A stretch of 64,000 bases of DNA from DSPP01 sp964607165 (GCA_964607165.1 CAZSIT010000008.1:35114-99113), one strand, 5' to 3'; shown: positions 16,031 to 25,196, counted from the stretch's first letter. Translations and numbers: made by a program. The notes: a model not told the origin generated them from the letters alone.

Positions 16031-18853
16031 TTAATCGCTCAAAACCTTGCGCAAAAACTGGCCGGTATAAGATTGGCGCGCAGAAGCAACTTCTTCCGGT
16101 GTTCCGGTGGCAATAACCTTCCCACCGGCATCTCCACCTTCCGGCCCTAAATCAATGATATAATCGGCAGTTTTTATCACGTCCAAGTTGTGCTCGATAA
16201 CGACCACCGTATTGCCCCGGTCAACCAGTTCGTTTAAAACGCCGAGGAGCATTTTAATATCCTCGAAATGCAGGCCGGTGGTGGGTTCGTCAAGAATGTA
16301 GAAGGTGTTTCCGGTCGCGGTCTTGGAAAGCTCGGTCGATAATTTCACGCGCTGGGCTTCGCCGCCGGAAAGAGTGGTGGCCTGCTGGCCCAGATGAATG
16401 TATCCCAACCCCACGTCCGACAAGGTCTGCAGCTTTTTCCGTATTCTTGGAATATTCTCAAAAAACTCCAGCGCCTCGGCCACGGTCATATCCAGAACCT
16501 CGGCAATCGATTTCCCCTTATATTTCACCTCGAGTGTTTCGCGGTTGTAGCGTGCCCCTTTGCAGACCTCGCAAGGGACGTAAACGTCCGGCAGAAAGTG
16601 CATCTCGATTTTGATAATGCCGTCTCCCTCGCAGGCCTCGCAGCGTCCGCCCGATACATTAAAGGAGAACCTTCCCGGTGCATACCCCCGCATCTTGGCT
16701 TCCGGTAGTTGAGCAAACAAATCACGAACATAGGTGAAAACGCCGGTATATGTGGCTGGGTTGGAGCGGGGAGTGCGGCCGATAGGGGACTGGTCAATGT
16801 CAATCACCTTGTCGATTCTGGAAAGCCCTTCGATTTTTTCGTAGGGAAGGGGTGCCGTTTTGGAGCTGTAAAATTCCTGCGATAAAATTCGATAAAGCGT
16901 TTCGTTCACCAGCGTAGATTTGCCCGAGCCGGAAACGCCGGTTACAGAGATGAACACTCCAAGAGGAAACATTACGTCAATTTTTTTCAGATTGTTGCCG
17001 GAAGCGCCAAAAAGATAGACAGATTCTTCCCGCCCCTTGCGCCTTCTGGGCGGGATAGGGATAAAACGCTTGCCGGAAAGATACTGCCCGGTTATCGAGC
17101 GGCCATTTTTGGCGATATTAGCCGGCGGCCCTTGCGCTACTATTTCTCCGCCTTGTTTTCCCGCTCCCGGCCCTAAATCGATTACCCAATCCGCCGTTTC
17201 AATCGTCTCCCGGTCGTGCTCTACCACGATGACGGTGTTGCCGATGTCGCGCAAATCGGTCAACGTGCGCAGCAATTTTTTGTTGTCGCGCTGGTGTAAG
17301 CCGATGGAGGGCTCATCCAGAATGTAGAGCACCCCCATCAACCGCGAGCCGATTTGGGTGGCCAGCCGAATTCTTTGGGCTTCCCCGCCGGATAGGGTGG
17401 AGGCGGCCCGGTCGAGGGTTATATAATCCAGTCCAACGTTGACCAGAAAAGTGAGCCGTTCGCGGATTTCCTTGATAATCTGCTTGGCAATCACCTGCTC
17501 TTTTTTGGAAAGGGTAAGCTCGTTAAAAAACTCCATCGCCGCTTTGACTGAAAGGCCAGTGACGTCTCGAATCGAAAGGTCGGCGATTTTTACCGAAAGC
17601 GCTTCCTTTTTCAGCCGCGCCCCTTCGCATTTGGGGCAGGGGCGCACGGCCATAAACTGCTCAATCCAATTCCGCACCCCCTCCGATTCGGTCTGGCGGT
17701 AGCGCCGCACCAGCTGCGGGATTATCCCCTCGAATTTCGAGAGGTATTCCCCTTTTCCTCTGCCTTCGGAATGCTCGTACTGAAATTTCATCTCCGTGTC
17801 GCCGGAGCCGTACAACAGCATCTTTTTTACTTCTTCCGGATATTTCTCGAACGATGTGTTGCCGTTCAGCTTGTGATGCTCCAGCACCCCCCGAATCATA
17901 AACTGAAACCAGCCGCCCAGATTGATTCCCCAGGGAGCAATCGCTCCGGTGTTAATCGTCCGCTTCGGGTCGGGCACCACCAAATCCGGGTCGATTTCCA
18001 TCTTCGACCCCAGCCCGTCGCACTCCGGACAGGCACCAAAGGGGGAGTTGAACGAAAACAGCCGCGGCGAAGGCTCTTCGTACGAGAGCCCGCAATGAAC
18101 ACAAGCGTAATTCTGTGAAAAAAGATGATCCTCTTTCCCCACTTCGTTGACAACTACCACGCCGGAGCCCAACTTCAAGGCCGTCTCCAGCGAATCAGCC
18201 AATCTTTTCTGAATTTTTGATTCGACAACCAAGCGGTCAACCACAATCTCAACCGAATGCTTTTTCTTTTTGTCTAAATTTATTTCACTCCCCAGTTCCA
18301 CTACTTTCCCATCCACCCGCGCGCGCACAAAACCTTTCCGCTTCGCTTCCTCCAAAACTTCTTTATGCTCTCCCTTACGTCCGGAAACCAAAGGCGCCAG
18401 AATCTGAATTTTAGCCCCCTTGGAAAACTCCAGCACCCTATCCACAATCTGCTCGGTCGCCTGTTTGGAAATTTTCCGTCCGCATTTATAGCAGTGCGGA
18501 ATGCCAACCCGCGCAAAAAAGAGCCGCAAATAATCGTAAATCTCGGTCACCGTCCCGACCGTGGAGCGGGGGTTTTTGGCCGAGCTTCGCTGCTCAATCG
18601 AAATGGCCGGCGAAAGCCCGTCGATTAAATCCACGTCCGGCTTTTCCATCAGCCCCAAAAACTGGCGGGCGTAGGCGGAAAGCGATTCCACATAGCGTCT
18701 CTGCCCTTCGGCATAGATGGTGTCAAAGGCCAAGGACGACTTCCCCGACCCCGATAAGCCCGTGATTACCACTAACTTATCGCGGGGTATTTCCAGCGAT
18801 ATGTTTTTTAGATTATGCTCTCTCGCTCCCTGAATTCTGATTACATCTGGCAT
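16031..18853 (-). CDS. uvrA: excinuclease ABC subunit A
   Basis: 940 residues. DNA-damage recognition ATPase of nucleotide excision repair. First Walker A GLSGSGKSSL (31-40), second GVSGSGKSTL in the C-terminal half, two ABC signatures (TLSGGEAQRIRL, TLSGGEAQRVKL), and zinc ligands CVHC...CPEC and CEACEGDG...CEVC. Starts MPDVIRIQGAREHNLKNISL. Full length, no anomalies. Confidence 0.98.
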   Translation of the reverse strand: MPDVIRIQGAREHNLKNISLEIPRDKLVVITGLSGSGKSSLAFDTIYAEGQRRYVESLSAYARQFLGLMEKPDVDLIDGLSPAISIEQRSSAKNPRSTVGTVTEIYDYLRLFFARVGIPHCYKCGRKISKQATEQIVDRVLEFSKGAKIQILAPLVSGRKGEHKEVLEEAKRKGFVRARVDGKVVELGSEINLDKKKKHSVEIVVDRLVVESKIQKRLADSLETALKLGSGVVVVNEVGKEDHLFSQNYACVHCGLSYEEPSPRLFSFNSPFGACPECDGLGSKMEIDPDLVVPDPKRTINTGAIAPWGINLGGWFQFMIRGVLEHHKLNGNTSFEKYPEEVKKMLLYGSGDTEMKFQYEHSEGRGKGEYLSKFEGIIPQLVRRYRQTESEGVRNWIEQFMAVRPCPKCEGARLKKEALSVKIADLSIRDVTGLSVKAAMEFFNELTLSKKEQVIAKQIIKEIRERLTFLVNVGLDYITLDRAASTLSGGEAQRIRLATQIGSRLMGVLYILDEPSIGLHQRDNKKLLRTLTDLRDIGNTVIVVEHDRETIETADWVIDLGPGAGKQGGEIVAQGPPANIAKNGRSITGQYLSGKRFIPIPPRRRKGREESVYLFGASGNNLKKIDVMFPLGVFISVTGVSGSGKSTLVNETLYRILSQEFYSSKTAPLPYEKIEGLSRIDKVIDIDQSPIGRTPRSNPATYTGVFTYVRDLFAQLPEAKMRGYAPGRFSFNVSGGRCEACEGDGIIKIEMHFLPDVYVPCEVCKGARYNRETLEVKYKGKSIAEVLDMTVAEALEFFENIPRIRKKLQTLSDVGLGYIHLGQQATTLSGGEAQRVKLSTELSKTATGNTFYILDEPTTGLHFEDIKMLLGVLNELVDRGNTVVVIEHNLDVIKTADYIIDLGPEGGDAGGKVIATGTPEEVASARQSYTGQFLRKVLSD

Positions 18854-19095
18854 TTAGCTCCTTCTTAACCCAATATTTTTGCCCAAAAAGGCAAGCCCGT
18901 ATAATACCAAAATTTCAGGGGAGAGGCAATTACTATTTGGTGGGGGTGGTTGAGTTGACCTCGGTAATGCTCTCGTTTATCTTGACCACGATGGTAAAGA
19001 ATTGTGGGGAGGGCGTCCAGAAATACTCCCCTTTGAAATCTGAAGAGGAGCAGTATCCTCGGAGCCGCAGAGCAAGTAAAATAGGAGCATAAAAA
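18854..19095. other. intergenic gap between uvrA and the OLD nuclease gene
   Basis: No convincing gene. A 34-codon reading frame starts near 18991 but has no ribosome-binding site and no recognisable product. AGGAG at about 19083 serves the OLD gene. The region presumably holds two divergent promoters. Confidence 0.5.
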
Positions 19096-21030
19096 ATGAC
19101 AAAAATGCTGCACCAGATTACCATAAAAGATTTTAGGTCATTTGAAGATGGATGGATTGATTTTGAAGATGTTACTTGTGTCGTTGGTCCTAACGAAAGC
19201 GGTAAAACAAACTTGCTTGACGCAGTTAATATGATTCTGCTGGCTCCGGAGAAAGACACAACAGATAAAAGGTATATGCAACAATCTGACACTCGAAAAA
19301 ACTCTGAAAGCTTTAAGTTTAACAGGCCTCCACAGATTGAATTTAAAATCGCAGCCCATCTTATAAAAGATGAACGCCTTCACAAACATCTTAAGGTTGA
19401 ATCGAGTTCGCTTCTAACTCTTATTAGAAAAGGAAACACCAATTTTATTGGAGAGAAACCATCTGTAGTGGAGGATAGGAGTATATTGAATAATCTCACT
19501 GAGGAAAAGCTTGAAATAAAGAACGAAAAAAAGGCTTCAACATTGTCAATTCCATCCATGGATTGGCTTATGATTACGAAAGAGGAAGAAAAAGAAATAA
19601 CGGATAAGATTGCGAACCTGGTTTCTGAAAAAAAGATGGAACTTTATGAAATGGAAGAAGAGCTCGAGAGTTTTTTAGCGGAACGATGCTTAGAAGAGGT
19701 TAATGAAAATCTAAAAGTATTTTTCTGGGGGTTTGATAGAAAAAAGTATGGCCTTCCTGATATCGTTAACATATCCGAATTTTTGGAGAAACCCGAGGAT
19801 AGGCTGGCGGTGCTGTCAGTGTTTCGCTTAGCTGGGTATGAGGATAATGCAATACCAAGAATTTTTGAGGAGAAAACAGAGACCGATTTTGAGAATATTT
19901 TTAACGGCATATCAGATTCCGTAACTCAACAAATCAGGAAGGCTTGGCCACCAAACCCAAACATTGAACTGCGGCTCTCTTATAAAAAGGATCATCTACT
20001 TATCAATGTAAAGGAACCTGGATATTCGATTGAACCGCAGTATAGAAGTGAGGGTTTACAGTGGTTTTTGGCATTTCTCATAGGGATGCTTGCTCAGGAA
20101 AAAGACCTGAAGGATCACATTGTTTTGGTCGATGAGCCCGGTCTCCACCTCCATCCCGGTGGACAAAAGGCGGTCTTAAGTAAGATTAACGAACTTTCGC
20201 AGAATAATCAGGTAATCTACACGACCCATTCACCTTTTATGGTTGACAAGAGGTTTGCTAAAAGGGTAAGGTTTTTGCTTAAGAATACTGCTTCTGGTTA
20301 TTCTCTTACAAAAGTTCAAAAGCCAACCAAAGATCAAATTTTGAGAGACCCGTTGTTACGCGTAGCTTTGGGTTATACTGTAACGGATTTGTCCTATCTT
20401 GGCGATCTAAATTTACTTGTTGAAGGTTATTTTGATAAGAAGGTAATGGAGTTATTAGTTGATTACTACTTAAAGAATTCTAAGATCGAAGAGACTCTTG
20501 ATCTTAATAATATGGGATTAATCAACTGTTCAGGCGCCGGGGAAATTGCTAAACACGCCACGTTATATAAAAATGCAGGATTAGCGTGTTTAAGCTTGTA
20601 TGATTCCGACCAAGCTGGTAGCTCTGCAAAAGACGCAAATTTGAGAAAAAATGTCCAGGCTAAGGAGGAAATAATATCAATTGCGCAAATCGGTTCGGAT
20701 TTTGAAACAATAGAGGACCTCTTGCCAGAGAAAGTTTTCAAAGATTCGGTTTTGAAATATTTTGCTGATGAAATTAAAACTGAAAAGGTTAACTATGCAG
20801 TTCCAAGGACCAAAACGATGGACTCTCTTATTGCCCAGCGAATTAAAGAAAAACATTCCGGATTAGAACAAAGAGGTTTAAAAAATCAAATTAAAAGAGA
20901 ATTCGAGGGTTACATGCTTGAAGAACTAGAATTGTGTCTGAACACGATGAAACTGGAAGAAAATTCCCCTTTGGCTAGACTTCATTCAACAATAAGAGAA
21001 TTGACAGCAAAAACTCAACAATATCCTTAA
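19096..21030 (+). CDS. OLD-family ATP-dependent endonuclease (ABC ATPase + TOPRIM)
   Basis: 644 residues with AGGAG eight bases before the ATG. Walker A is GPNESGKT (31-38); Walker B with its signature region is HIVLVDEPGLHLHP around 350; a C-terminal TOPRIM domain shows the acidic LLVEGYFD and LYDSDQAG motifs. This is the architecture of P2 OLD and GajA, linked to anti-phage defence. No UvrD-like GajB helicase is adjacent, so this would be a stand-alone class. The gene is AT-rich against the flanking uvrA and recO, indicating transfer. Confidence 0.85.
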   Translation: MTKMLHQITIKDFRSFEDGWIDFEDVTCVVGPNESGKTNLLDAVNMILLAPEKDTTDKRYMQQSDTRKNSESFKFNRPPQIEFKIAAHLIKDERLHKHLKVESSSLLTLIRKGNTNFIGEKPSVVEDRSILNNLTEEKLEIKNEKKASTLSIPSMDWLMITKEEEKEITDKIANLVSEKKMELYEMEEELESFLAERCLEEVNENLKVFFWGFDRKKYGLPDIVNISEFLEKPEDRLAVLSVFRLAGYEDNAIPRIFEEKTETDFENIFNGISDSVTQQIRKAWPPNPNIELRLSYKKDHLLINVKEPGYSIEPQYRSEGLQWFLAFLIGMLAQEKDLKDHIVLVDEPGLHLHPGGQKAVLSKINELSQNNQVIYTTHSPFMVDKRFAKRVRFLLKNTASGYSLTKVQKPTKDQILRDPLLRVALGYTVTDLSYLGDLNLLVEGYFDKKVMELLVDYYLKNSKIEETLDLNNMGLINCSGAGEIAKHATLYKNAGLACLSLYDSDQAGSSAKDANLRKNVQAKEEIISIAQIGSDFETIEDLLPEKVFKDSVLKYFADEIKTEKVNYAVPRTKTMDSLIAQRIKEKHSGLEQRGLKNQIKREFEGYMLEELELCLNTMKLEENSPLARLHSTIRELTAKTQQYP

Positions 21031-21073
21031 GGGATTTACCTGTTAACTTGACTATAGATGAGCAAAAAAGCTC

Positions 21074-21853
21074 TCAATTGCGAACACCAAGTCCCAAACT
21101 CCTCGGCACTTCCTTCCACACCCCCTGCACCAAAAGAAAATCCTTCAAAAACTCGGCCAGTTCTTTGACTGCCTTGGCTGAAACTTCCAGCTGGGCGGCG
21201 GCGGTGAAGTCGGACTGGGAGAGGGTTTCAAACAGCTTTTTTAACTCGGCGGAAACTTTCAAATACCGCTCATCTTCCCTGGCGCAATCGCCACAAACCA
21301 GGCCGCCTTTTTCAGGGTGGAAGAGATAATCTTTCCGAAGGCGGTGAGCTTTGTCGAACCATTCTTTCTTCCCACACCGAAAACAGCTATCCAGATTAGG
21401 CCGGAAGCCCAAAATTGAAGCGCCAAAATAAACGAAAAACCAGAAAAGTTTGGGAGCATCGCCCGCCGGGGCTACTTCGAGATGCCGGAGAAGGCCGGTG
21501 AGAAGATGAAAATACGGGAGGTTCTGCTCCTGCCCTTTTATCCATTCTTCGGTCACCTCGCACCCCGCGGCGGCAAAGGAAAAAACTTCGGCCCGGTCGG
21601 CCAAACGGAGGTGCGATTTTAAAAGCGTCGCCTGCGAAAGCAAAAAAAGCTCGGTGGTGGTCTTATGATAGAAAATTAGTTCGCTTTCGGTGAATGTCTC
21701 GAGGGCCGAAAGAAATTTGCTTTTGGGAGCCAGAACCCCCTTGGCCAAAAGATGCAGCTTGCCAAAGTCAGCCGTGTAGGCCGAGATTATTTTGGAACTA
21801 TCGCCGAAGCGTCGGCCGCCTAAAATGACCGCGTTACTTTTGCAAAGGGGCAG
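21074..21853 (-). CDS. recO: DNA repair protein RecO
   Basis: Loads RecA at gaps together with RecF/RecR. The ATG/TTG-type start at 21748 would remove the OB fold; reading upstream in frame gives NAVILGGRRFGDSSKIISAY followed by TADFGKLHLLAKGVLAPKSK, which is the normal RecO N-terminus. The true start therefore lies at or before 21835, with no ATG, GTG or TTG available; a CTG at 21853 is the best candidate and would overlap ftsB by 20 bases. Zinc ligands: CFRCGKK and CGDCARE. The end coordinate is an inference. Confidence 0.85.
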   Translation of the reverse strand: MPLCKSNAVILGGRRFGDSSKIISAYTADFGKLHLLAKGVLAPKSKFLSALETFTESELIFYHKTTTELFLLSQATLLKSHLRLADRAEVFSFAAAGCEVTEEWIKGQEQNLPYFHLLTGLLRHLEVAPAGDAPKLFWFFVYFGASILGFRPNLDSCFRCGKKEWFDKAHRLRKDYLFHPEKGGLVCGDCAREDERYLKVSAELKKLFETLSQSDFTAAAQLEVSAKAVKELAEFLKDFLLVQGVWKEVPRSLGLGVRN

Positions 21854-22214
21854 AGGCCCCTCCGACAGAATCTTTGGGCGGAATAATCTTGTATAAAATC
21901 TCCCCCTCTTTCACCAGACTCAACTTTTCACGGGCGATTTTTTCCACCAAAGCCGGATTTCTCGCCAGCTCCCGCTTCTTCCACTCCAAATCGGCCTCCA
22001 CCGCCATCAAATAGCGGTTTTCACGAATCAAACTCTCCCGCTTTTCATAGAGCGAAATAATCCGCAGAAAGCCGAAATTGCCGGTGGCAAAAAGATAGAC
22101 AACAACAATTGAGCCGGCCATCCATAAAAAAAGCTTGAGCGATTTTTGCAAACCTAACGCCCGCGAGCGAATCTTCGAGAAAAATGAATCCTGCCTGGCC
22201 GTTGACCTAAACAT
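21834..22214 (-). CDS. ftsB: FtsB/DivIC-like septum protein
   Basis: 126 residues from ATG at 22214 (AGGGAG upstream); the start overlaps the enolase 3' end by 8 bases. One membrane segment (LFLWMAGSIVVVYLFATGNF, about 28-47) followed by a coiled coil (LYEKRESLIRENRYLMAVEA) and the KIAREKLSLVKEGEILYKI end typical of FtsB/DivIC. Bridges the FtsQ/FtsL complex in division. The eno-ftsB order is widely conserved. Confidence 0.9.
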   Translation of the reverse strand: MFRSTARQDSFFSKIRSRALGLQKSLKLFLWMAGSIVVVYLFATGNFGFLRIISLYEKRESLIRENRYLMAVEADLEWKKRELARNPALVEKIAREKLSLVKEGEILYKIIPPKDSVGGASAPLQK

Positions 22215-23514
22215 TTCTCCCTTTTTGGAACTTTTCCAAAATCTTCGGCCCGGCATAGACCGCCTGACTGCCCAATTCATCCTCGATGGCCATAAGCCGA
22301 TTATATTTGGCCACCCGCTCCCCGCGGCAGGGCGCGCCGGTCTTAATCTGACCGGTTTCCCAGCCGACCGCCAAATCGGCAATGTAAGTATCGTCCGTTT
22401 CGCCGGAGCGGTGTGACATTACCGATGCATAGCCCGCCTCTTTGGCCATCTGCACCGTCTCATACGTCTCGGTCAAAGTCCCAATCTGGTTCGGCTTGAT
22501 TAAAATGGCGTTGGCGGTTTTGCGTTGGATGCCGAGCGAAAAACGTTTCGGATTGGTGACGAATAGGTCATCGCCGACCAACTGCACTTTTTTACCCAGC
22601 CGCTCGGTCAAAAGCTTCCAGCCATCCCAATCATCTTCCGCCAGCCCGTCCTCGATGGAATAAATCGGATAACTTTTGCACAGGTCAACATAATACGCCA
22701 CCATCTCTTCCGGCGAAAGCTCCTTCTTCTCCCCTTTCAAAACATAGCGATTCTTACCGGCATCAAAAAATTCGGAAGCGGCAGGATCGAGGGCAAAAAG
22801 AACTTCTTCTCCCAAGGCAAAACCAGCTTTTTTGACCGCTTCAGAGATCAAATCGAGCGCTTCACGGTTGGATTTGAGGTTGGGGGCGAATCCCCCCTCA
22901 TCTCCCACGCCGGTGGAAAGATTCTTTTCCTTTAGCACCGATTTCAAAGCCCAGAAAACTTCCGAACCCATCCGCAGTGCTTCTTTGAAGTTTGTTGCTC
23001 CCGCCGGAGCGACCATAAACTCCTGCAAATCGACGTTGGAATCGGCATGCTTGCCTCCATTCAGAATATTCAGCATCGGCACAGGAAGGAGGGAGGCGTA
23101 AACCCCGCCAACGAATTGATAAAGCGGCAGCATCAACGTCCGGGCCGCCAGCCGGGCGCAAACAAGGGAGACCCCCAAAATGGCATTGGCTCCCAGCTTC
23201 TGTTTGTTTTCGGAACCATCCAGCCCGCAGAAAAACTTATCCACTTCGGTCTGATTCAGTAAATCTAAATTGGCCTGCATCAGCGCAGGAGCAATCACCC
23301 GCTCCACGTTTTCAATCGCCTTTTTGACACCCATCCCGCGGTAGCGTTTGGGGTCACGGTCGCGCAGTTCCACTGCTTCATAACTGCCGGTGGAAGCGCC
23401 GGAAGGAACGGAAGCGGTGGCCATGTAGCCATCGGTGGTGCCGCCCATTACCACAATAGTAGGATTGCCCCGGGAATCTAAAATTTCGCGCGCTTTCAAA
23501 AACGCCAGTTCCAC
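22207..23514 (-). CDS. eno: enolase
   Basis: 435 residues. Converts 2-phosphoglycerate to phosphoenolpyruvate. The start is placed at GTG 23514, giving MELAFLKAREILDSRGNPT, the usual spacing. A longer frame starting at 23592 would begin inside a GTAG palindrome and add unrelated residues. Catalytic/metal segments: NGGKHADSNVD, GDEGGFAPN, SIEDGLAEDDW, GDDLFVTN, KPNQIGTLTE, SHRSGETDD. Confidence 0.96.
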   Translation of the reverse strand: MELAFLKAREILDSRGNPTIVVMGGTTDGYMATASVPSGASTGSYEAVELRDRDPKRYRGMGVKKAIENVERVIAPALMQANLDLLNQTEVDKFFCGLDGSENKQKLGANAILGVSLVCARLAARTLMLPLYQFVGGVYASLLPVPMLNILNGGKHADSNVDLQEFMVAPAGATNFKEALRMGSEVFWALKSVLKEKNLSTGVGDEGGFAPNLKSNREALDLISEAVKKAGFALGEEVLFALDPAASEFFDAGKNRYVLKGEKKELSPEEMVAYYVDLCKSYPIYSIEDGLAEDDWDGWKLLTERLGKKVQLVGDDLFVTNPKRFSLGIQRKTANAILIKPNQIGTLTETYETVQMAKEAGYASVMSHRSGETDDTYIADLAVGWETGQIKTGAPCRGERVAKYNRLMAIEDELGSQAVYAGPKILEKFQKGRNV

Positions 23515-23577
23515 CGCCGCAGAAAGTAAGCCAAAAAAATTTTTCAGCAAGAGGTTTTTATCCAATCCTTGTTTTTT

Positions 23578-23601
23578 GTAGGGGCGATTCATGAATCGCC
23601 C
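23578..23601. repeat. GTAG single palindrome
   Basis: Head GTAG, then GGGCGATTCATGAATCGCCC as a perfect palindrome. Lies between divergent eno and pcm. A near-identical copy is at 24409-24432, after pcm. Confidence 0.85.
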
Positions 23602-23604
23602 GTT

Positions 23605-23642
23605 CCCTCTCCATCATATGGAGAGGGAAAAGAGGGGTGAGG
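23605..23642. repeat. CCCTCTCC/GGAGAGGG hairpin repeat with GGGTGAGG tail
   Basis: Arms CCCTCTCC and GGAGAGGG around CATCATAT, then AAAAGAGGGGTGAGG. The same unit occurs at 33240 and 36303; a type of intergenic palindrome known from many genomes. Confidence 0.8.
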
Positions 23643-23643
23643 C

Positions 23644-23696
23644 CGTACGGGCGAACCTCGCTCGTCCCGAGCCAAGTCGAGGGATGTTCGCCCGTT
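23644..23696. repeat. GTAC-variant palindrome with nested repeat in loop
   Basis: Outer arms GTACGGGCGAAC and GTTCGCCCGT; the loop carries TCCCGAGCCAAGTCGAGGGA, the second dispersed repeat. Confidence 0.7.
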
Positions 23697-23725
23697 CTTC
23701 TTTTTCATATATTGCCGCTGTTCCT

Positions 23726-24355
23726 ATGGATCCCTTCGAAAAAATCCGCATCAAAATGGTCGCCGAGCAAATCGAAGCACGCGGCGTCAAAGACCTGCGC
23801 GTTCTGGCGGCGATGCGCAAAGTCCCCCGCCATCTTTTCGTCCCTCCGGAAGAAAAGGGCGAAGCCTACATTGATGACCCCTTGCCAATTGGTTTAGAGC
23901 AGACCATTTCCCAACCCTTCATTGTCGCCGTGATGAGCGAACTTTTGGCGCTTAAACCGAAAGACCGGGTTTTAGAAATCGGCACCGGTTCCGGCTATCA
24001 AACCGCAATTTTGGCCGAGTTGGTGTCCGAGGTTTACTCACTCGAAATAATCCCGGAGCTGGCCGAGCGGGCGGCGGATTTGCTCACCTCTCTCGGCTAT
24101 ACCAACGTCTGGATAAAAGCTTCGGATGGCTACGAGGGCTGGGTGGAGCTGTTGCCTTTCGACGCCATAATCGTTACCGCCTGCGCCCTCGAATTGCCTC
24201 CCCCGCTTTTGACGCAATTGAAAATGGCAGGGCGGTTGGTAGCTCCCCTGGGAACTTCCCAGGAACAGTACCTTTATCTTTTCATCAAAACCGAAGAAGG
24301 AATAGTCAAAAAAAAGAGCGTCCCGGTCCGCTTCGTCCCTTTAACCCGCCGGTAG
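23726..24355 (+). CDS. pcm: protein-L-isoaspartate O-methyltransferase
   Basis: 209 residues. Repairs isoaspartyl residues with SAM. Start placed at ATG 23726 (MDPFEKIRIKMVAEQIEARG); a longer in-frame start at 23591 would be encoded by repeats. Conserved: PRHLFVP, the GLEQTISQPFIVAVM segment, motif I VLEIGTGSGYQTAIL, DAIIVTA. No Shine-Dalgarno sequence is seen, but CATATATTG about 20 bases upstream could be a -10 element, so the mRNA leader may be very short. Confidence 0.95.
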   Translation: MDPFEKIRIKMVAEQIEARGVKDLRVLAAMRKVPRHLFVPPEEKGEAYIDDPLPIGLEQTISQPFIVAVMSELLALKPKDRVLEIGTGSGYQTAILAELVSEVYSLEIIPELAERAADLLTSLGYTNVWIKASDGYEGWVELLPFDAIIVTACALELPPPLLTQLKMAGRLVAPLGTSQEQYLYLFIKTEEGIVKKKSVPVRFVPLTRR

Positions 24356-24408
24356 GAAGGCTAATCCTTTATATCAACTCACCAATTCCCTTTTTTCTTT
24401 TTGTTTCT

Positions 24409-24432
24409 GTAGGGGCGATTCACGAATCGCCC
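24409..24432. repeat. GTAG single palindrome
   Basis: GTAG head followed by GGGCGATTCACGAATCGCCC, one base different from the copy at 23578. Confidence 0.85.
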
Positions 24433-24471
24433 TCCCTTATTGGAATGGGAAAAGAGGGCCTTCCTAACTTT

Positions 24472-24491
24472 CCCTCCCCTTGAGGGGAGGG
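24472..24491. repeat. CCCTCCCCT/AGGGGAGGG-type hairpin
   Basis: CCCTCCCC and GGGGAGGG arms with a TTGA loop, followed by GATTAAAGGAGGGGTC, a relative of the CCCTCTCC repeat. Between pcm and rpmE. Confidence 0.6.
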
Positions 24492-24571
24492 ATTAAAGGA
24501 GGGGTCAACAGGGTCAATCCTTGCTTTTCCGGCTAAAATGTATTATTTTTATTTTTCTGAAGGGAGTTAAA

Positions 24572-24823
24572 ATGAAAGAGAAAATTCATCCGGCCTATTA
24601 CGACACGACCATAACCTGCGCCTGCGGCAACGTCATTGCCACCCGCTCAACGGTCAAAAACATTCACGTTGAAATCTGCTCCGTCTGCCACCCCTTTTTC
24701 ACCGGCAAGCAGAGATTCGTTGACACCGCCGGACGGGTGGAGAAATACCGCCGCCGCTTCGAGAAGAAAGTCGTAAAAAAAGAGAAAGCCGCGCCGCCGG
24801 CGGTTGCCGAAACCGGCTCGTAA
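24572..24823 (+). CDS. rpmE: 50S ribosomal protein L31, zinc-binding form
   Basis: 83 residues, ATG at 24572 with AAGGGAG upstream. Zinc ligands in CACGN and CSVCHP; KNIHVEICSVCHPFFTGKQR is the L31 signature. The C-terminal 20 residues are a Lys/Ala/Pro extension. The order rpmE - yqhQ-like - prfA - prmC is the one seen in many bacteria, here with small insertions. Confidence 0.96.
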   Translation: MKEKIHPAYYDTTITCACGNVIATRSTVKNIHVEICSVCHPFFTGKQRFVDTAGRVEKYRRRFEKKVVKKEKAAPPAVAETGS

Positions 24824-24826
24824 GCC

Positions 24827-25018
24827 ATGAAAAAACGGCTCTTTGTTATTTCCGGAATATTGTTCGGTTTGATGTCGCTTTTGCATCTGTTTCGGATTTT
24901 TTGTCGTTTTGAGGCACAAATCGGCAGCTTATTCATCCCCCACTGGGTCTCCTATCTTGCCTTTCCGATTTTTGGCCTGCTGTCCATCTTAAACTGGCGG
25001 GCGGCCTTAAAAGAGTGA
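24827..25018 (+). CDS. 63-residue membrane protein
   Basis: Begins three bases after the rpmE stop. Two hydrophobic segments (VISGILFGLMSLLHLF and VSYLAFPIFGLLSILNW) separated by a short polar loop, Lys/Arg at both ends. No family recognised. Probably coupled to rpmE translation, as no ribosome-binding site is seen. Confidence 0.55.
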   Translation: MKKRLFVISGILFGLMSLLHLFRIFCRFEAQIGSLFIPHWVSYLAFPIFGLLSILNWRAALKE

Positions 25019-25047
25019 GTTTTTCTATCACATACGATATCCCCTTG

Positions 25048-25093
25048 GTAGCCGACACTTTCTTGTCCCGAGCGAAGTCGAGGGAAGTGTCGG
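25048..25093. repeat. GTAG palindrome with nested repeat in loop
   Basis: GTAGCCGACACTT and AGTGTCGG form the stem; TCCCGAGCGAAGTCGAGGGA occupies the loop. Compare the empty form at 25161-25182. Confidence 0.8.
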
Positions 25094-25103
25094 AGTAAAT
25101 GCG

Positions 25104-25193
25104 ATGTGTTGTCTCTCAAGTAACAACCCCGACAAAAACGTCGGCGGTTTCTTTTTTCTGGTAGCCGACACTTTAGTGTCGGAAACGAATTAG
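25104..25193 (+). pseudogene. duplicated head of the yqhQ-like gene, copy 1 (29-codon frame)
   Basis: Encodes MCCLSSNNPDKNVGGFFFLV and stops after SETN. Codons 7-15 (NNPDKNVGG) match the start of the real gene at 25347 in protein sequence but use different third bases. After codon 15 the frame runs into a T-rich stretch and a GTAG palindrome. Could be a relic, or a small translated leader peptide. Confidence 0.6.
25161..25182. repeat. GTAG single palindrome
   Basis: GTAG head with CCGACACT/AGTGTCGG stem and a CTTTAG centre. It is inside the frame of head copy 1, coding for VADTLVS. Confidence 0.85.
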
Positions 25194-25196
25194 AAT

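Noticed and set aside
18991..19092. 34-codon frame upstream of the OLD gene
   Set aside because: No RBS, no recognisable product, partly overlaps the OLD gene RBS.
23515..23592. Longer enolase start
   Set aside because: Extension begins in a palindrome and exceeds the family N-terminus; GTG 23514 gives the normal length.
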